A program made the translations under genes and the position numbers. The notes beneath the pieces were generated by a model. That model did no database searches, had not been told where the DNA came from, and saw only the letters and a list, made by a program, of their open reading frames with translations. Shown piece after piece: positions 39,801-52,481 of a DNA stretch of 64,000 nt. The stretch comes from Ichthyophthirius multifiliis. Its lineage: Eukaryota; Ciliophora; Oligohymenophorea; Hymenostomatida. Location: assembly GCF_000220395.1 (NCBI RefSeq), contig NW_004085973.1:1-64000 (forward strand). Direction: 5' to 3'. Position 1 is the first letter of the stretch, and every line of letters begins with the position of its first letter.

Positions 39801-42800
39801 AACTTTAACTTATTGTTGGTGATGTCCTTATTGCATCTTCATTTGTTTCTTACGCAGGACCTTTCAACAAGAAATTCAGAAACATAATGATAAACCAAAA
39901 CTTCGTAAAATTCATGAAAGAAAATGTAATTCCTATGTCATTAGATCCTGATCCGATAAAAATTCTAACAAACGAATCCACTATAGCCTTGTGGAATAAA
40001 TAAAAACTACCTTCAGATTCTGTATCTATTGAAAACGGTACTATTCTTACTAATTCTGCTAGGTATTCACTTATGATAGATCCTTAATTATAAGGAATTA
40101 CTTGGATTCGTGAAAAAGAAAAAAATAATAGCTTGAAAATATTAAGACTTGGTTCTAAGAATATAAACAGAGATTTAGAAATGTCTATAGAAAATGGTTA
40201 TTCGGCTATTATTGAAAATATGTCAGAACGCGTAGATGCTATTTTAATGCCTATTATTGCTCGTTCATTTATTAAAAGAGGTAAGAATAAAATCATTAAA
40301 TTTGCAGGAAAAGACCTCGTTTTGCATAATAACTTCAAGCTTTTCTTACATACAAAGCTTTCTAATCCTCATTATCCTCCTGAGATATAAGCTGAAGCAG
40401 CTCTTATTAATTTCACAGTAACAGAAGCTGGTTTAGGAGATTAATTATTATCTTTAGTCGTTGCAAGAGAAAGACCCGATTTAGCTAAAAAGAAAGTCGA
40501 ATTAATTACTCAATAAAACGATTTTAAAATCAAATTGAAAGATTTAGAAGATGAGCTTCTTTTCAAATTAGCAAATGCAAAAGGAGATATTTTAGATGAT
40601 ATTGCTCTTATTGAAAATTTAGAATACTCCAAAAAACTTTCAGTTGAAATTGCAGAAAAAGTCGCTGCGGCTAAAATTACAGAAGCCAGAATAAATGAAA
40701 CATCTGAAAATTATAGACCTGCCGCATCTAGAGGTGCTTTATTTTATTTCATGCTGAGTGATTTGCCTAAAATACATTCATTCTATAAATATTCTCTTGA
40801 ATCTTTCATTATTGTAATTAATAGAGCTATTGATAATATATCCGAAAATAAATTATACAGTAAAAACAATATGATTCCATTCTCTTAAGAAGGAGAAGAA
40901 TATAATCCTAACGATGAAATTGCTTCGCCGGAAAAAGCCCATGAAACCGAAAAAAATGACGAAGCAGTTGAACAAGAATAAAAAAATGAATAAGAAAGTG
41001 ATAAAAAAGAAGGGGAAGAAGAAGGAGAAAATAAAGAAGAAGAATAAGAAAACTACGAAGAAGGTGCTTCTCCACCTAAATAAGCTGCTAAAGGAGATGA
41101 AGGCGAAGAACCCATGAGTCCTCGTTCATTAAAAAAACGTGTAGAAGAACTAATTGAATCTCTTACTTACACTGCTTATTAATACACAAGAAGAGGTACA
41201 TTTGAAACTCATAAACTCATTATTGCAGTAATGTTATGTCTAAGAGTTCTCTTAAGATCAGGAGAATTAGAAGAAGCTGAAGTAAACCATTTAATTATTG
41301 GAAAAGTAGATCCTAATCCTGGTGCTATTCCTGATTAATTGAAATCTTTCTTAACCGAAGGTATTTGGGCTGCATGTAAAGCTTTAGAAACAATAGTTCA
41401 TTTCTAAGGATTTTGTTAATCTCTAGAAACCGATGTCTTATAATGGAGAAAATGGTATCAAGAAGAAAAAGCTGAATTAGCAGATTTACCGAAAGCATTC
41501 AAAGAGTTAAATAAATTTTATAAATTATTACTTCTCCGAGCTTTAAGACCTGATAGATTACCTTCAGCTTTAAGTTAATTCGTCTCAGATAAAATGGGAG
41601 AAAGATTCATTGAATAGCCTCCCTTTAATATTATAGATACATTTTCTGAAACTATTAAAACTATTCCTATTTTCTTCGTACTTTTCCCAGGTGTTGATCC
41701 TACTCCTGATGTTGAAAAAGTAGCTGCTTAGTATGACATTTCATCTAATAATGGTCGTTTTATTAATATTTCTATGGGATAAGGACAAGAAGACAGAGCT
41801 AAAAAAGCTGTTTTCGATTGTGCTTAAAAAGGATATTGGCTAATGTTATAAAATGTACATCTTATGTAAAGTTGGCTCTATGGCCTAAATGGTTTAGAAG
41901 GTTTCCTTGAAAGTGTTTTCGCAAACCCCAAAACACATCCTAATTTCAGAGTTTTTATTTCCTCCGAACCTCCAAATGTTCTACTTCCTTTACAGTAAAT
42001 TATACCTGAATCAATCCTTTAAGCATCCCTTAAATGCGCAAATGAAGCACCTTAATTCTTAAAGGCAAACTTAAGACGTGCTTTTAGCAAATTCGACTAA
42101 GAATTCTTGGATAAATGTGATAAAAAACCTCTAGAATTTAAATCTTGTTTGTTTGGTTTGTGCTTCTTCCATAGTCTTATGCTTGGAAGAAAGAAATTCG
42201 GTACCTAAGGTTGGTCAAGAGTATATAATTTTAATGATGGTGATCTTACTATTTGTGCTAATGTACTATTTAATTATCTTTCTAAATATGACTAAGTACC
42301 ATGGGATGATTTAAGATATATTTTTGGTGAAATTATGTATGGTGGACATATTACAGATGTATTTATTATATATATAAAAATGTATATTTTTATTAAATAA
42401 AAAAATAGGACTGGGATAGAAGAACAAATAGAACTTATCTTTTAGTGCTTATTAGACCTGAATTACTATAGCCAACATTCAACTTAGCTCCTTTGTTTAA
42501 ATCGCCTGATGCATCAAAGTTTGATTATTCTGCTTATTCAAAATACATTGAAGAAAAATTACCAATTGAAACTCCTTAAATGTATGGTATGCATCCAAAT
42601 GCCGAAATAGGTTATTTGACAGCTGCTTGTGATTAAGTATTTTCCACAATCCTTGAAATATAAGGAGGAGCAGCAAGTGGAGGATCGAAAAAAGACGATG
42701 GAGTAATGGGAACTCTTATGGACTTCAAAGCACGTTGTCCTCCAGACTTCAACATGTTATTAATTGAAGAAAGGGTAAAGGAAAAAACTCCTTATATAGT

Positions 42801-43591
42801 TGTTTGTTTATAAGAATGTGAAAGAATGAACGGACTTCTTAAAGAAATTAAAACATCTCTTGAAGATTTAAGGCTTGGCCTTACAGGAGCTCTTAACATT
42901 ACCGATGCAATGGAAAGTTTAGCATAATCTTTATCTTTTAATAAAGTTCCTGCTTCTTGGGAAGCTAAGGCATACTTTTCTAAAAAACCTCTATTTATGT
43001 GGTTTGCTGATCTTATAGAAAGAAATCTTTAATTATCAGAATGGTCAAAAGAATTATAAACACCTAATTCTTTAAATATTACTTATTTATTCAATCCTAT
43101 GTCTTATTTAACTGCTATTATGTAATATACTGCTAGAGCTAAAGGTTTACCTTTGGATGGTGTAAGAATATATATATATATAAATAGTCATATTTTAATT
43201 TTTTAATTTTAATAAATAATAGATTGCAGTTTAAACAAATGTAACTTCTATGAAAAGCCACGAAGATGTTGTAAATACTGCTGAAAACGGAGCTTATATA
43301 CATGGTTTATTCTTAGAAGGAGCAGCATGGGAATTAGGTGGATAAGGTTAAGATGGCTATCTTATTGAATAAAAACCAAAAGAATTACATCCTAGATTGC
43401 CTGTTGTTAATGTTATTGCAGTTCCTATTGCATCAAAGAAAACTGCTGGATAATACGAATGTCCTGTTTATGTTACATCCGCTAGAGGTTAAACTTATGT
43501 TTTCAAAGCTAATTTAAATATGGAAAGTGAAGATTCAGATCCTAATAAATGGATTTTATCAGGAACTTGTATTCTTCTTAGTGATGATTGA
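30869..43591 (+). CDS. Axonemal dynein heavy chain, kelch-type, outer-arm alpha-like
   Basis: This is the motor subunit of a ciliary dynein arm, about 4,145 residues. The ATG at 30869 is followed at once by a 73-nt intron (30872-30944); other introns are 31291-31346, 31940-31985, 42359-42408 and 43162-43222. The order is: kelch blades ([52 protein letters not shown]); an IPT/TIG plus filamin-like Ig segment; an acidic/Lys linker; tail and linker helices; then AAA1 P-loop [10 protein letters not shown] with Walker B CFDEFNR, AAA2 [13 protein letters not shown]3 [10 protein letters not shown] and AAA4 GVGGSGKQSL, all intact. A coiled-coil stalk flanks the microtubule-binding region, then come AAA5, AAA6 and the C-terminal domain ending at TGA 43589-43591. 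Kelch plus filamin-like N-terminus points to the outer-arm alpha chain (Tetrahymena Dyh3-type); this subtype is inferred. The frame needs one extra base at 32717-32723. An acidic insert lies at about 40890-41125. Confidence 0.93.
32717..32723 (+). other. A AAA AAG heptamer at a frame break in the dynein gene
   Basis: Upstream frame codons end ...GAA AAA AAG. Downstream homology ([15 protein letters not shown]...) is in the -1 frame. A -1 slip on this canonical heptamer would give exactly the downstream frame (GAA GGA GAA GAA GTC). One undercalled A would do the same. Without correction the frame closes at a TGA near 33156. Confidence 0.7.
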
Positions 43592-43963
43592 AAAAAAATT
43601 GACAAAATAATTATTATTTTAAATAAAGGAATAATTAAATATAAAATATATTATATTTATAAAGAAAATATATAAAAATATATAAATAATTATAACTATA
43701 GTTTATATCTATATTAGTATTTTTATAAAAGAAAAATTATATTAATTTTTATTGTTTATTCTTGAAATAAATAATTATTATATATTTTATTTATTTATTA
43801 TTTTAATTTCTATATTTTATTTTTTCTCTTTTAATATTTATATTTTTTATTATAAATATCTCTATTTATCCATTTTTATTTTAAAAAAACTCTTTTTTTC
43901 CTTACGTTTGATTTTTTATTCATTTATCTTACATATTACTAATATTAAAAAAATAAAATAATA
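43592..43963. other. Convergent intergenic spacer
   Basis: AT-rich gap between the dynein stop (+) and the MORN gene end (minus). Open frames in it are only Ile/Phe/Tyr/Leu-rich. Nothing functional was seen. Confidence 0.6.
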
Positions 43964-44895
43964 TCAATTAATATTTTTTTTTATATATAATTCAAAATAC
44001 TTCTATGAATATTTATTATTAATTTCCTCTTAATCTATTTTCCAATTACCTAAATATTTGTATTCATCTTTTAATCATATATAAGTATGTAAGCCTTCTT
44101 TTTTATATTTACTTTTTTCATTCACCTTCATAGACATCACCATTTTCAAAATATAAAACACCATATCCATCCATTTTACCCTGAAAAAAATCTTCTTCAT
44201 ATCTATCTTCTGTTTAGATATTTTATTTATTTTATACAAAGTAAATATTAAAGTACTATTTTATAAAAATTATAATGCCTTTTCCATGAGGAAAATATTC
44301 TTAAAACTCGCCATCGTATTTTTCCTCATTAATATAAATATATATTTCCATATTTTTTTTTTTCCCAATTATATTAGTATATATTTGTTTTATTTAATAT
44401 TTAAAAAAATTTTCATTAATAAATATCTCATAGTTCCTTTTACATATGTTTTATCTTAAACCCAATTTCTTTCATATTTATTTTTGTCTTAATATAACAG
44501 CTCTACCAATCCGTTTGTTCTGTTATTTTCCATTCTCCTTTATAAACATATCCTTTAGTAAATTCATAATATTGAATATCTTTAGCTAAAAAAAATAAAG
44601 CTATATAAAATTTATATATTCCATCTCAACATTTTTTAATTATTTTTCCATTATCTATCTTACATATTTTCTTTACTTATATAATTTCTCCTTTACCATT
44701 TTTATTATGATAATTCCACATTCATTCATATACATTCTAATTTAAATAAGTATATTTTCTATCTCCTTGCTTAAATCTATTTAAAGGTAATAAAATCAAA
44801 TTTTTAATATTTTATTTTATATTAAAAATACTTGATATATCTCAGTTTGCAAATATATAAGCCTCATTTACATAGAAAATATAATTTTTTTTCAT
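43964..44895 (-). pseudogene. MORN-repeat protein gene, apparently broken
   Basis: MORN repeats (YxGxWxxGxxxGxG) bind membranes or organise scaffolds and are common in ciliary and cortical proteins. On the minus strand several units are plain: KNGKGEI, GYVYKGEW, NEEKYDGEFQEYFPHGKGI, GKMDGYGVLYFENGDVYEGE and DEYKYLGNWK. Candidate introns include a stretch starting GTTGAG near 44635 and one near 44255-44210. Even so, in-frame TGA codons remain, for example after VYE (about 44725), after GDVYEGE (44118-44120) and before LKDEYKYLG (about 44075). A one-base loss at the A4 run 44526-44529 also breaks the frame. The gene may instead end at 44118 and be functional with a sequencing error. The ATG is taken at 44895, with low certainty. 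Confidence 0.6.
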
Positions 44896-46982
44896 TAGCC
44901 TTTAATTATATTATAAAAATAATTTTAATAATATTTTTTTATAAAATTAAAAAAAATACATTGGAATATACATTTTTATATTTAAGTATTATTAACCTTT
45001 TATATTATTAATATATTAGTTTTTTTATGTTTTATTAATACCATTTTATTTATAAAAAAAATTATCCAATAAATTAAGAAAGATTTAATAAATATTTATT
45101 AATTATATTTAGCATTCAGTATAATTTTAAAAATTCTTTAAAAAATATTTTAAATTAATCTTATAAAATATAACATTAAATATCTATTTTGTTTTTATTT
45201 TTTGTTTTTTATAAAATTAATATACAATAAAATATAATAAATAAAATTTAAAAAGATAAAAATTAACAGATAAATTTATTTATTTTATAAAAATAAATAA
45301 AAATATTTTATATGGTATATGTTGAGAACAAGCTAATTTTAATACAATTATTTTTAGTATAAAATGCATTTATTATAAAAAAAAAAAAATCTAATTATTA
45401 ATTTTAATAAAATATAAATTTAAATATAACTTTTAATAAATAAAAAAAATATCTTTAATATTAATAAGATACATAATTTTTATTTAAAATAAATAAAAAT
45501 AAAATTAAAAAAAAAAAAATATAATAATATATATATATAAATATATATATATATTATATATATATTAAAATATATATATATAATAATATTTAATTTATAT
45601 ATATATATATAAATTATATATTTATTAAAAATATAAAATATATAAATATAGCAATTTTTTTTCTATATAATTATAAATATTAATATATTGAAATTTTATT
45701 AATTATTTTGTTTCAATTTATATAAATTTTTCATTTATATTTAATATTAAAACTACTAATTATTCGATTATAAATATTTAAAATAGTCTTTAAAAATTAA
45801 TATTTATTATTATAATATTTATATGTAATTTTTTTCATAATATTAAAAAAATATATTTATTTTTATAAAAGTATATAAAAAATAAAATAAATCAATTATA
45901 CTATATATTTAAATGTATTATTAAAAAAAATATTTTTAAATTAAGTTTTATATGTTATTAATATTATTTATTAAAATAAAAAAAAAATTTAAAAATTTAT
46001 AATATTACTTAATAATATATAAATTTAGAGTTTATTTTAAAATATAATATTGATAATCAATTCATATTGTGATTAATATAAAAGTAATTGGTTAATGTGA
46101 TAAGAATAAAAGTATTTAAAATAATGTAATAATTTATTTATTTATATTATAAATAAAATAAATAAATTTACTGTATAAATAATTTTTTAGCTGTTAAATT
46201 ATTATTTACCTAAGTTAAAAATAAGGAAATTATATGGAAATGGTTCAAAAATATATATTTACACTTATGGATTTTTTATAAATAAGGTTATTAGTAAAAT
46301 TAAAAATCATAGTTTAATTAAATTTATATATTGGAATATATTTTTTTTTTAAAGTTTAATTAATAATAAGGGGTAATTTATTATATAAAATGTTAAATAT
46401 AAATAATGCAATTTAGATATTTAGTATTTAAGTAATTTTTAATATTCAAAATTATTAACAAATATATAAAATTATATTTATTGGGAAAAAATAAATCTTT
46501 ATTATAAAAAATATAATATTTAAACTTATAATTTTTCTTTTCTTGACATGAATAGCAATGATATGTCATATCAACGTAAAATTTCAGCATATTATATACA
46601 TTATATCATCAAATTTTATTATGTAAAAGAAAATATTATGAAATAAATTATTTTTGTATTTAAAATAAATAATAGATAGTTTATGTATACTTTAATAAAT
46701 TAATTTATAGACTTATAGAAAACATATTATATTTTTAAAAATAATTACTTCTGTTATTATTGGATATTTATTATTATATAAAAATAGATAATTTAATTTA
46801 ACTTTATTTCTTTTTAAAATAAAAGACCTTCAATTTATAAAAATAATAATGAAAATTTAAAATTAATTATTTTATTTAAATATTTTTTTTCTATATTTTT
46901 ATCTGAGTTTGTTAAATATATTAATATTTTTACAATATTTATTTTTTTCTATATTAATTTAATTGTCGAATTTAGTATTTTC
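44896..46982. other. AT-rich intergenic spacer
   Basis: About 2 kb dominated by A+T. A dense block of TATATA/AATATA microsatellite lies at 45520-45640. A somewhat more complex patch lies at 46050-46620 but has no coding or RNA signature that I trust. Confidence 0.55.
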
Positions 46983-48690
46983 TCAAGTTTAATGATTATC
47001 GGACAAAGTATTATTATATTAATCATAGTATTAAGGTTCTAATTAATTCTAATAATCATCATAATCTCCTGCTGTGATATTTTAATGGATATAATTTCCA
47101 TATTCTATATTATAGGTTTCATTTAATAGAGTAATATCTTATTCTGGTATAAGAGTCTAATTATTTGAAACCATTTTTTATTTAACTGTTTGTTAATCTT
47201 GCAAATTATAATCTTTTTGATTAATTATATCAGAATGTTATTAATAACTATCATTGACATTAACAGGGGTACTATTTATGTTCTCATTATTATTTTAATT
47301 TTTCATGAATACTTCTAATTTATCATTTTAGTTTTTATAATCTTTTTATTTATTACAACAAATAAATTAATTTAAATATATGTTATTAGTTAACTAAAAA
47401 ATTATAAATATAACCTGAATTCATATTTAAAATTTATTATTAATTGACAGGAGGACCAGTATTAATAGAAATAGTAATTTTTCCATTTTAATAATTACTT
47501 ATTTATTCTCCCTTTATAAAATATAGAAAGATTTTAATTTCAAAAAAATATATAATTTAACTCCAATAGGTAAACACCAATCATACATAAAATCCCATTC
47601 ATAATTTTCTTTATAAAATATTTCTTTTAGCATTTTTCTTAAGTATAAATAATCTGGTTTATCTTCAAATCTTAAAGATTTACAATAATTTAAATAGGTA
47701 GAAAACTCAACTATATTTTTTTTTTTTTAATTTATATTTTTTGTTTTGTTTTATCTTTAATTTTTAACTTGGTAATCCTTTACATAATATTTCTACTGGA
47801 GTAGACATTTTTTTTTCCATTATTTTACTGTATTTTTCCTATTTATTATTTGCTTTTATTCCTTACCAAGGTAAATATCCTTTCAAAAAATATACTAATA
47901 CATATCCTAATGCTTCTAAATCATCTCTCCTAGATTACTCTATTCCTAAATGTGCATTTATAGATGCATATCTTGCAGTACCTGTTAAATTTTTGTTTTC
48001 TCTATAAGGAATATGTTAATGTGTTTTTGAGTCTCTAAATTTCTTGCCTAATCCGTAATCTATAATATGAATTAAATTAGATTTCTTTCCCAAACCTATT
48101 AAAAAATTATCTGGTTTTATATCCCTATGAATATATCCTTTTTAATGAATAGTTTCAATTCTTTAAACCTTTTTATTTATAAAAAACATTAAATATATAA
48201 TAAAATATTTACTAATTAATCAAATAACATAATTGATGCTTTTAAACTAAACTTTCTCTTACATAAATTAAATAAATCTTCTAAAGATGGACCTAATAAA
48301 TCTATTATCATTATATTACAACCACATTCTTATCCAAACCAATATAATTTAGGAATACCAACTTTTAATATATAGAATTATAAAAAATAATATATTTAAC
48401 CTTTATCTTATAATGCTTTCATTATTTTGGCTTCGAAAAGTAATTGTGGCTATTTACTTTTACAATCTTCCTTTATTTATTAATTTAGTATTTTATATAT
48501 AATTTTTTATAATATTTACTAATTTAACAGCTACTATTTCTATGGTTTCTATGTTTGTAGCTTTAATTAATTATTTTTATATAAATTTATTTTAAAAAAT
48601 ACCTAAATATATATCTCCAAAAGATCCAGAACCAAGCTTTTATCCAATTAAATATTTTCCATTAATTTTAGTGTCTTTAATATCTCCCAT
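46983..48690 (-). CDS. Casein kinase 1 family Ser/Thr protein kinase
   Basis: CK1 kinases phosphorylate primed or acidic Ser/Thr sites in many pathways. The ATG is at 48690 ([15 protein letters not shown]). Landmarks in order are the glycine loop [13 protein letters not shown], the catalytic Lys in [23 protein letters not shown], the active loop [22 protein letters not shown] in place of the usual DFG, the CK1-specific [13 protein letters not shown], then [24 protein letters not shown] and the distal [20 protein letters not shown]. About six short introns are required. A C-terminal tail of about 150 residues, rich in Asn, Gln and Asp (ending ...[11 protein letters not shown]), runs to TGA 46985-46983. 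All catalytic residues are present. CK1 expansions are common in ciliates, so the specific role is unknown. Confidence 0.92.
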
Positions 48691-49836
48691 TTTTATGTAA
48701 TAATTATTAATTAAAATATAAATATTATTATTTAAATATTTTTAACTGAAAAAATAAATATCATATATACAAAAGTTATTTTATATATGAAATATGTTTA
48801 AATTTAATAATATTTTTATTAATATAAAGATATATAAATATATATTAAATATATTAACAAAAAAAAATAACTTAAATAAATAAAAAAATAATATTAAATA
48901 TAAAAAAATTATTTATAAAAAAAATCTAAAATAAAATAAAAATTATATAATACAAAATAAAATAAAATAAAAAAATTAATTAAAAATAAAGAGATTATTT
49001 ATAAAATTAAATATTAAATATTAATATAAAATAATTATAATAACTAAAATATATATTATAATTATATTAGAATAATTAAAATTAATATTATATATTAAAA
49101 AATAAATAAAGTATAATTTTAATTAATTATATAATAAATAAAACATATAAATAGCATTTATATATTAAGAAATATTAAAAAATTAGATAATTATTTTAAA
49201 ATTATTATAAAAAAATTTAATATAAAAATAATGTAATAATATATATAAATTATATAAATATTTATAATAAGTCATTATGATTAAAATATTAATATTTAAA
49301 AAATAAATTAAATATGTAATAATTTATATTATATTAGGTTATATTTAAAAAGGATTAAAAAATAAGTAAAAATATATATTTATATATAATATATATATAT
49401 ATTATATTTATATATATATTATTTTATATATTTATATATTAAATATTATAATTTTATTTATAATTATTTAATATATTTATTTATTTTTAAATATATATTT
49501 TTTTTATATATTTATAATTCTTATTATTTTTATATTTATTTTATACATTAATATATTTTTTTTTATTTATATTTTTATAATTTTTTGACTTATATTAAAA
49601 GGTTAAAACTATAAATGTTATTACTTCTATTGGTTAATTATGAAAAAAATATAACAAAATAAAAATAATTTTTTTAAATTACAAATAAAATTTTTTTTTT
49701 TTAATTATTTTGAATTTTATTAAATCAAAAGTTAATAAATAATATATTTATTAATTAATATTAATAAATTAAAAAAAAAAACTTATATAATTAATTTCCA
49801 TAAAAAATAAATAAAATACTTAAAAATAAAATTTAA
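48691..49836. other. AT-rich divergent intergenic region
   Basis: Lies between the CK1 gene (minus) and the pseudokinase gene (+). It is almost exclusively A+T, with TATATA arrays at 49365-49440. It should contain both promoters. Nothing else was recognised. Confidence 0.6.
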
Positions 49837-51576
49837 ATGGGAAACTCAAATCAAGCAAACAACCAAAATCTCAATTAAAATCTTTTTGAGCCCAAAGATT
49901 TCGAATAAAAGGAAATTTTGACCGACTCTAGATATGGAAAGGCAACTATATTAAAGGAAAAATTAACTTAACAACTCTATGCCCAAATCTAAAATACATT
50001 AACCGAATAAGCCTAATGGAATGCCTAACTTTAAGAAGCTTTTTTCCGCAAGCAATTAAGCCATGCTAATATAGTTAAACTTCTCAACTATAATTCTTAA
50101 AAGAGTACTGATTTCTGTTCTTCCTTTTTTAAAATAAATTTCTTATATGAATACTTAAACATTAACTTAAAAAACGAAATATTAGAACGCTAAAAAATAC
50201 ATTACAATTACTAAGAAGGTGAATTATGGTATTTATTAGACAGTTTAATAAGTGCAGCGTTTTACTTAAAAACAAAAGCCGTTTTTCATGGCGATATAAG
50301 ACCCTACAACGTGCTTTTGACAAACAATGGATAAGTAAAATTAGGTGACTAATTTTCTGCTACTAAGAAGATGCCAGCTGTAGCTTAAATATAAATTGGT
50401 GCAAGCTAAGATTTTTATTTGTCACCTTAACATCTTTAAACTATAAATAAAGTATCTACAAATGTCTCTTTAGATAATTGGAAAGGAGACGTTTTCTCAA
50501 TAGCAGCTACTGTACTCGAAGCTGCAACTTTAGAAAGTTTTTCTGAAACCTGCTATTCTAAATAAGACTATGCTTTGAATTAAAGTCAAGTAAATAACTT
50601 GCTTTAAAAAACACGAATCAGCTATTCTGAAAGACTCTTTATTATTTTGTAAAAAATGCTTTCTGAAAGTGAAGCTTAAAGACCTTCTTTTGACGAATTA
50701 GTATAAGAATTAAATAATGATGAATATGTGAAAGTAAGAAAGACAGAAAATATTTAAATTATTAAAGTAGTTTAGTCTCAAAATACAGTTAATAATGCTG
50801 TTCAAAATCACTAAGATTTCAACATTTCTGATGAAGAAATGGATCGTAGAATAGAAGCTGCCTTAAAAATGAGCAGAGATGCAGTTGCTAGATATAATAA
50901 TTCTCCAGCTTACATAAGTCAATAGATAAAAAATGACAATACTACCATATAATATTAAACAGTTTAAGACGAAGTAAAAAGAAGTAAAAAACAATCAGAA
51001 GAAGTTGCTTATTAATAATATAATCCTCCTCTTACAAATACATATTAAGTTCCTTCTACTAATTATTAAACAGTTTTAACTACAAGCTATTAACCTTTGA
51101 CTGAATATCAACCTATTTCATATGTATCTTAATAAGCTGTAATTAATACAAATGTCTAATAATCAAACCCTTTATTCTTAAATAATAATGTTGATAAGTA
51201 TGCTTACAATAGTAATTATAATGTTTAAACTCCTATTAGTTATCCTGTTGTAGAATAAGAAGTAGTAAAAAGAAGCGGAAATATTAAAAATAGCCAAACT
51301 GGACCTCTTAATGATTATGTTCCTCTTACTTTTGGAAAATAAGAAAATATTACAAGCTATCAACCTTTAGATTAGGTACAAACAAGCTATATTAATAATA
51401 ACATTGCAAATAATCTTGTTGGTGGAAATAATATTGTTTATTAAGAAGTTAGAAATAGTAAATATGGTAATTAATAAGATACTCCTGGTGTTTATGCAAA
51501 TCCAGAAGAATTTAATAATGGCAACTAATAACTCAATTAATATAGTATTAAAGAATATAAAGATATATAATAGTGA
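49837..51576 (+). CDS. Pseudokinase with UIM-like motif and Gln/Asn/Pro-rich tail
   Basis: Single exon of 579 residues, ATG 49837 to TGA 51574-51576, clean with no frame break. It begins MGNSNQANN, a plausible N-myristoylation site. Residues of about 25-300 form a protein-kinase fold in which the catalytic elements are changed: HGDIRPYNVLL replaces HRDxKxxN, GDQF replaces DFG, and no clear VAIK lysine is visible. Fold markers persist (YLSPQHLQ, NWKGDVFSIAATVLE, MLSESEAQRPSFDELV). A helix DEEMDRRIEAALKMSRD fits a ubiquitin-interacting motif. The remaining 200 or so residues are rich in Gln, Asn, Tyr and Pro, with a recurring SYQPL phrase. Probably a membrane-tethered scaffold rather than an enzyme. 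The ankyrin-repeat gene follows 178 bp downstream on the same strand. Confidence 0.85.
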
Positions 51577-51753
51577 TTTATTTTATATAAAATAAATACA
51601 AAGCATATATAATATAATATTTTTATTTTAACATATAAAAAATATTAACTCATAAATTTTTCATTTTTATAATTTTTAAATTCTTTTTTTTTAGAAAAAA
51701 AGATTACAAAATTTATAAAATACATATTTTTAAATTTTAAAAAAAAATAAAAA

Positions 51754-52481
51754 ATGAATACAGAAGTAAAAGATATACAACCAAATAATCAAACTACTTA
51801 TGATTCTAAATAAAGAAGAGCTTTTAGAGATATAAAGCCGTTTGAATTTGATATTCCTATGGATAAAACAATAGATATGTTGGATTAAATATGTTAAACA
51901 AACAAAAAACAATTCGATTATATAATGGAAATAGGAAATAAAATATCTTACCTTTCAAAGAATGAAGAATTAGAATAATTAGAAATACTAATAAACTAAA
52001 ACTCTGATGTATTGCCTTTACTTAGAGGACATATATAGGAAGCATTTGAATCTATATTACACTTAAGATTTGATGAAGTTATTGAATTCTTTTTAGAAAA
52101 TGGATATCAAATAAATTAACAAGAAAATAACTATTTAATTGACTTATGCAAGACAAGTCGTTTCTTTGCTGTTGATCCACCAAAAGAAACTCTTAATTTG
52201 TTAATTAAATACGGCGTTGATTTAAATTAAATGGAAGACATAAAATATAGAACTGCTTTGCATTATGCATGTAAATATGGAATAATTGATTTCGTTAAGA
52301 TTTTGGTCTAAAATGGAGCAGAAATTGATCCTGTAGATTTTAAGAAGAGAACTCCATATGATTATGCATAAAAAAAAAATAATTAGAAAACTCTAGCTTT
52401 AAACAAATTTGTGATTTTCTCTAAAATAAAGGACCTGTTAATAAATGGAATTCTTATATGTAATAAAATAATGTATATTGA
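51754..52481 (+). CDS. Ankyrin-repeat protein
   Basis: The ATG is at 51754 (MNTEVKDIQPNNQ), giving about 242 residues and no introns. The N-terminal half is charged and helical. Ankyrin repeats occupy the second half: ETLNLLIKYGVDLNQ, RTALHYACKYGIIDFVKIL, NGAEID and RTPYDYAQ. Protein-protein binding is the usual role of this fold; the partner is unknown. The frame needs one extra A in the A10 run at 52370-52379. With it the last repeat continues FKQICDFLQNKGPVNKW and ends at TGA 52479-52481. Without it the protein would run into Ile/Phe-rich spacer sequence. Confidence 0.8.

Noticed and set aside
46393-46590. Small minus-strand ORF with a Cys pair (CYSCQEKK)
   Set aside because: The Cys cluster is short and the rest is compositional. 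No second metal-binding half was found, so a zinc ribbon was not claimed.
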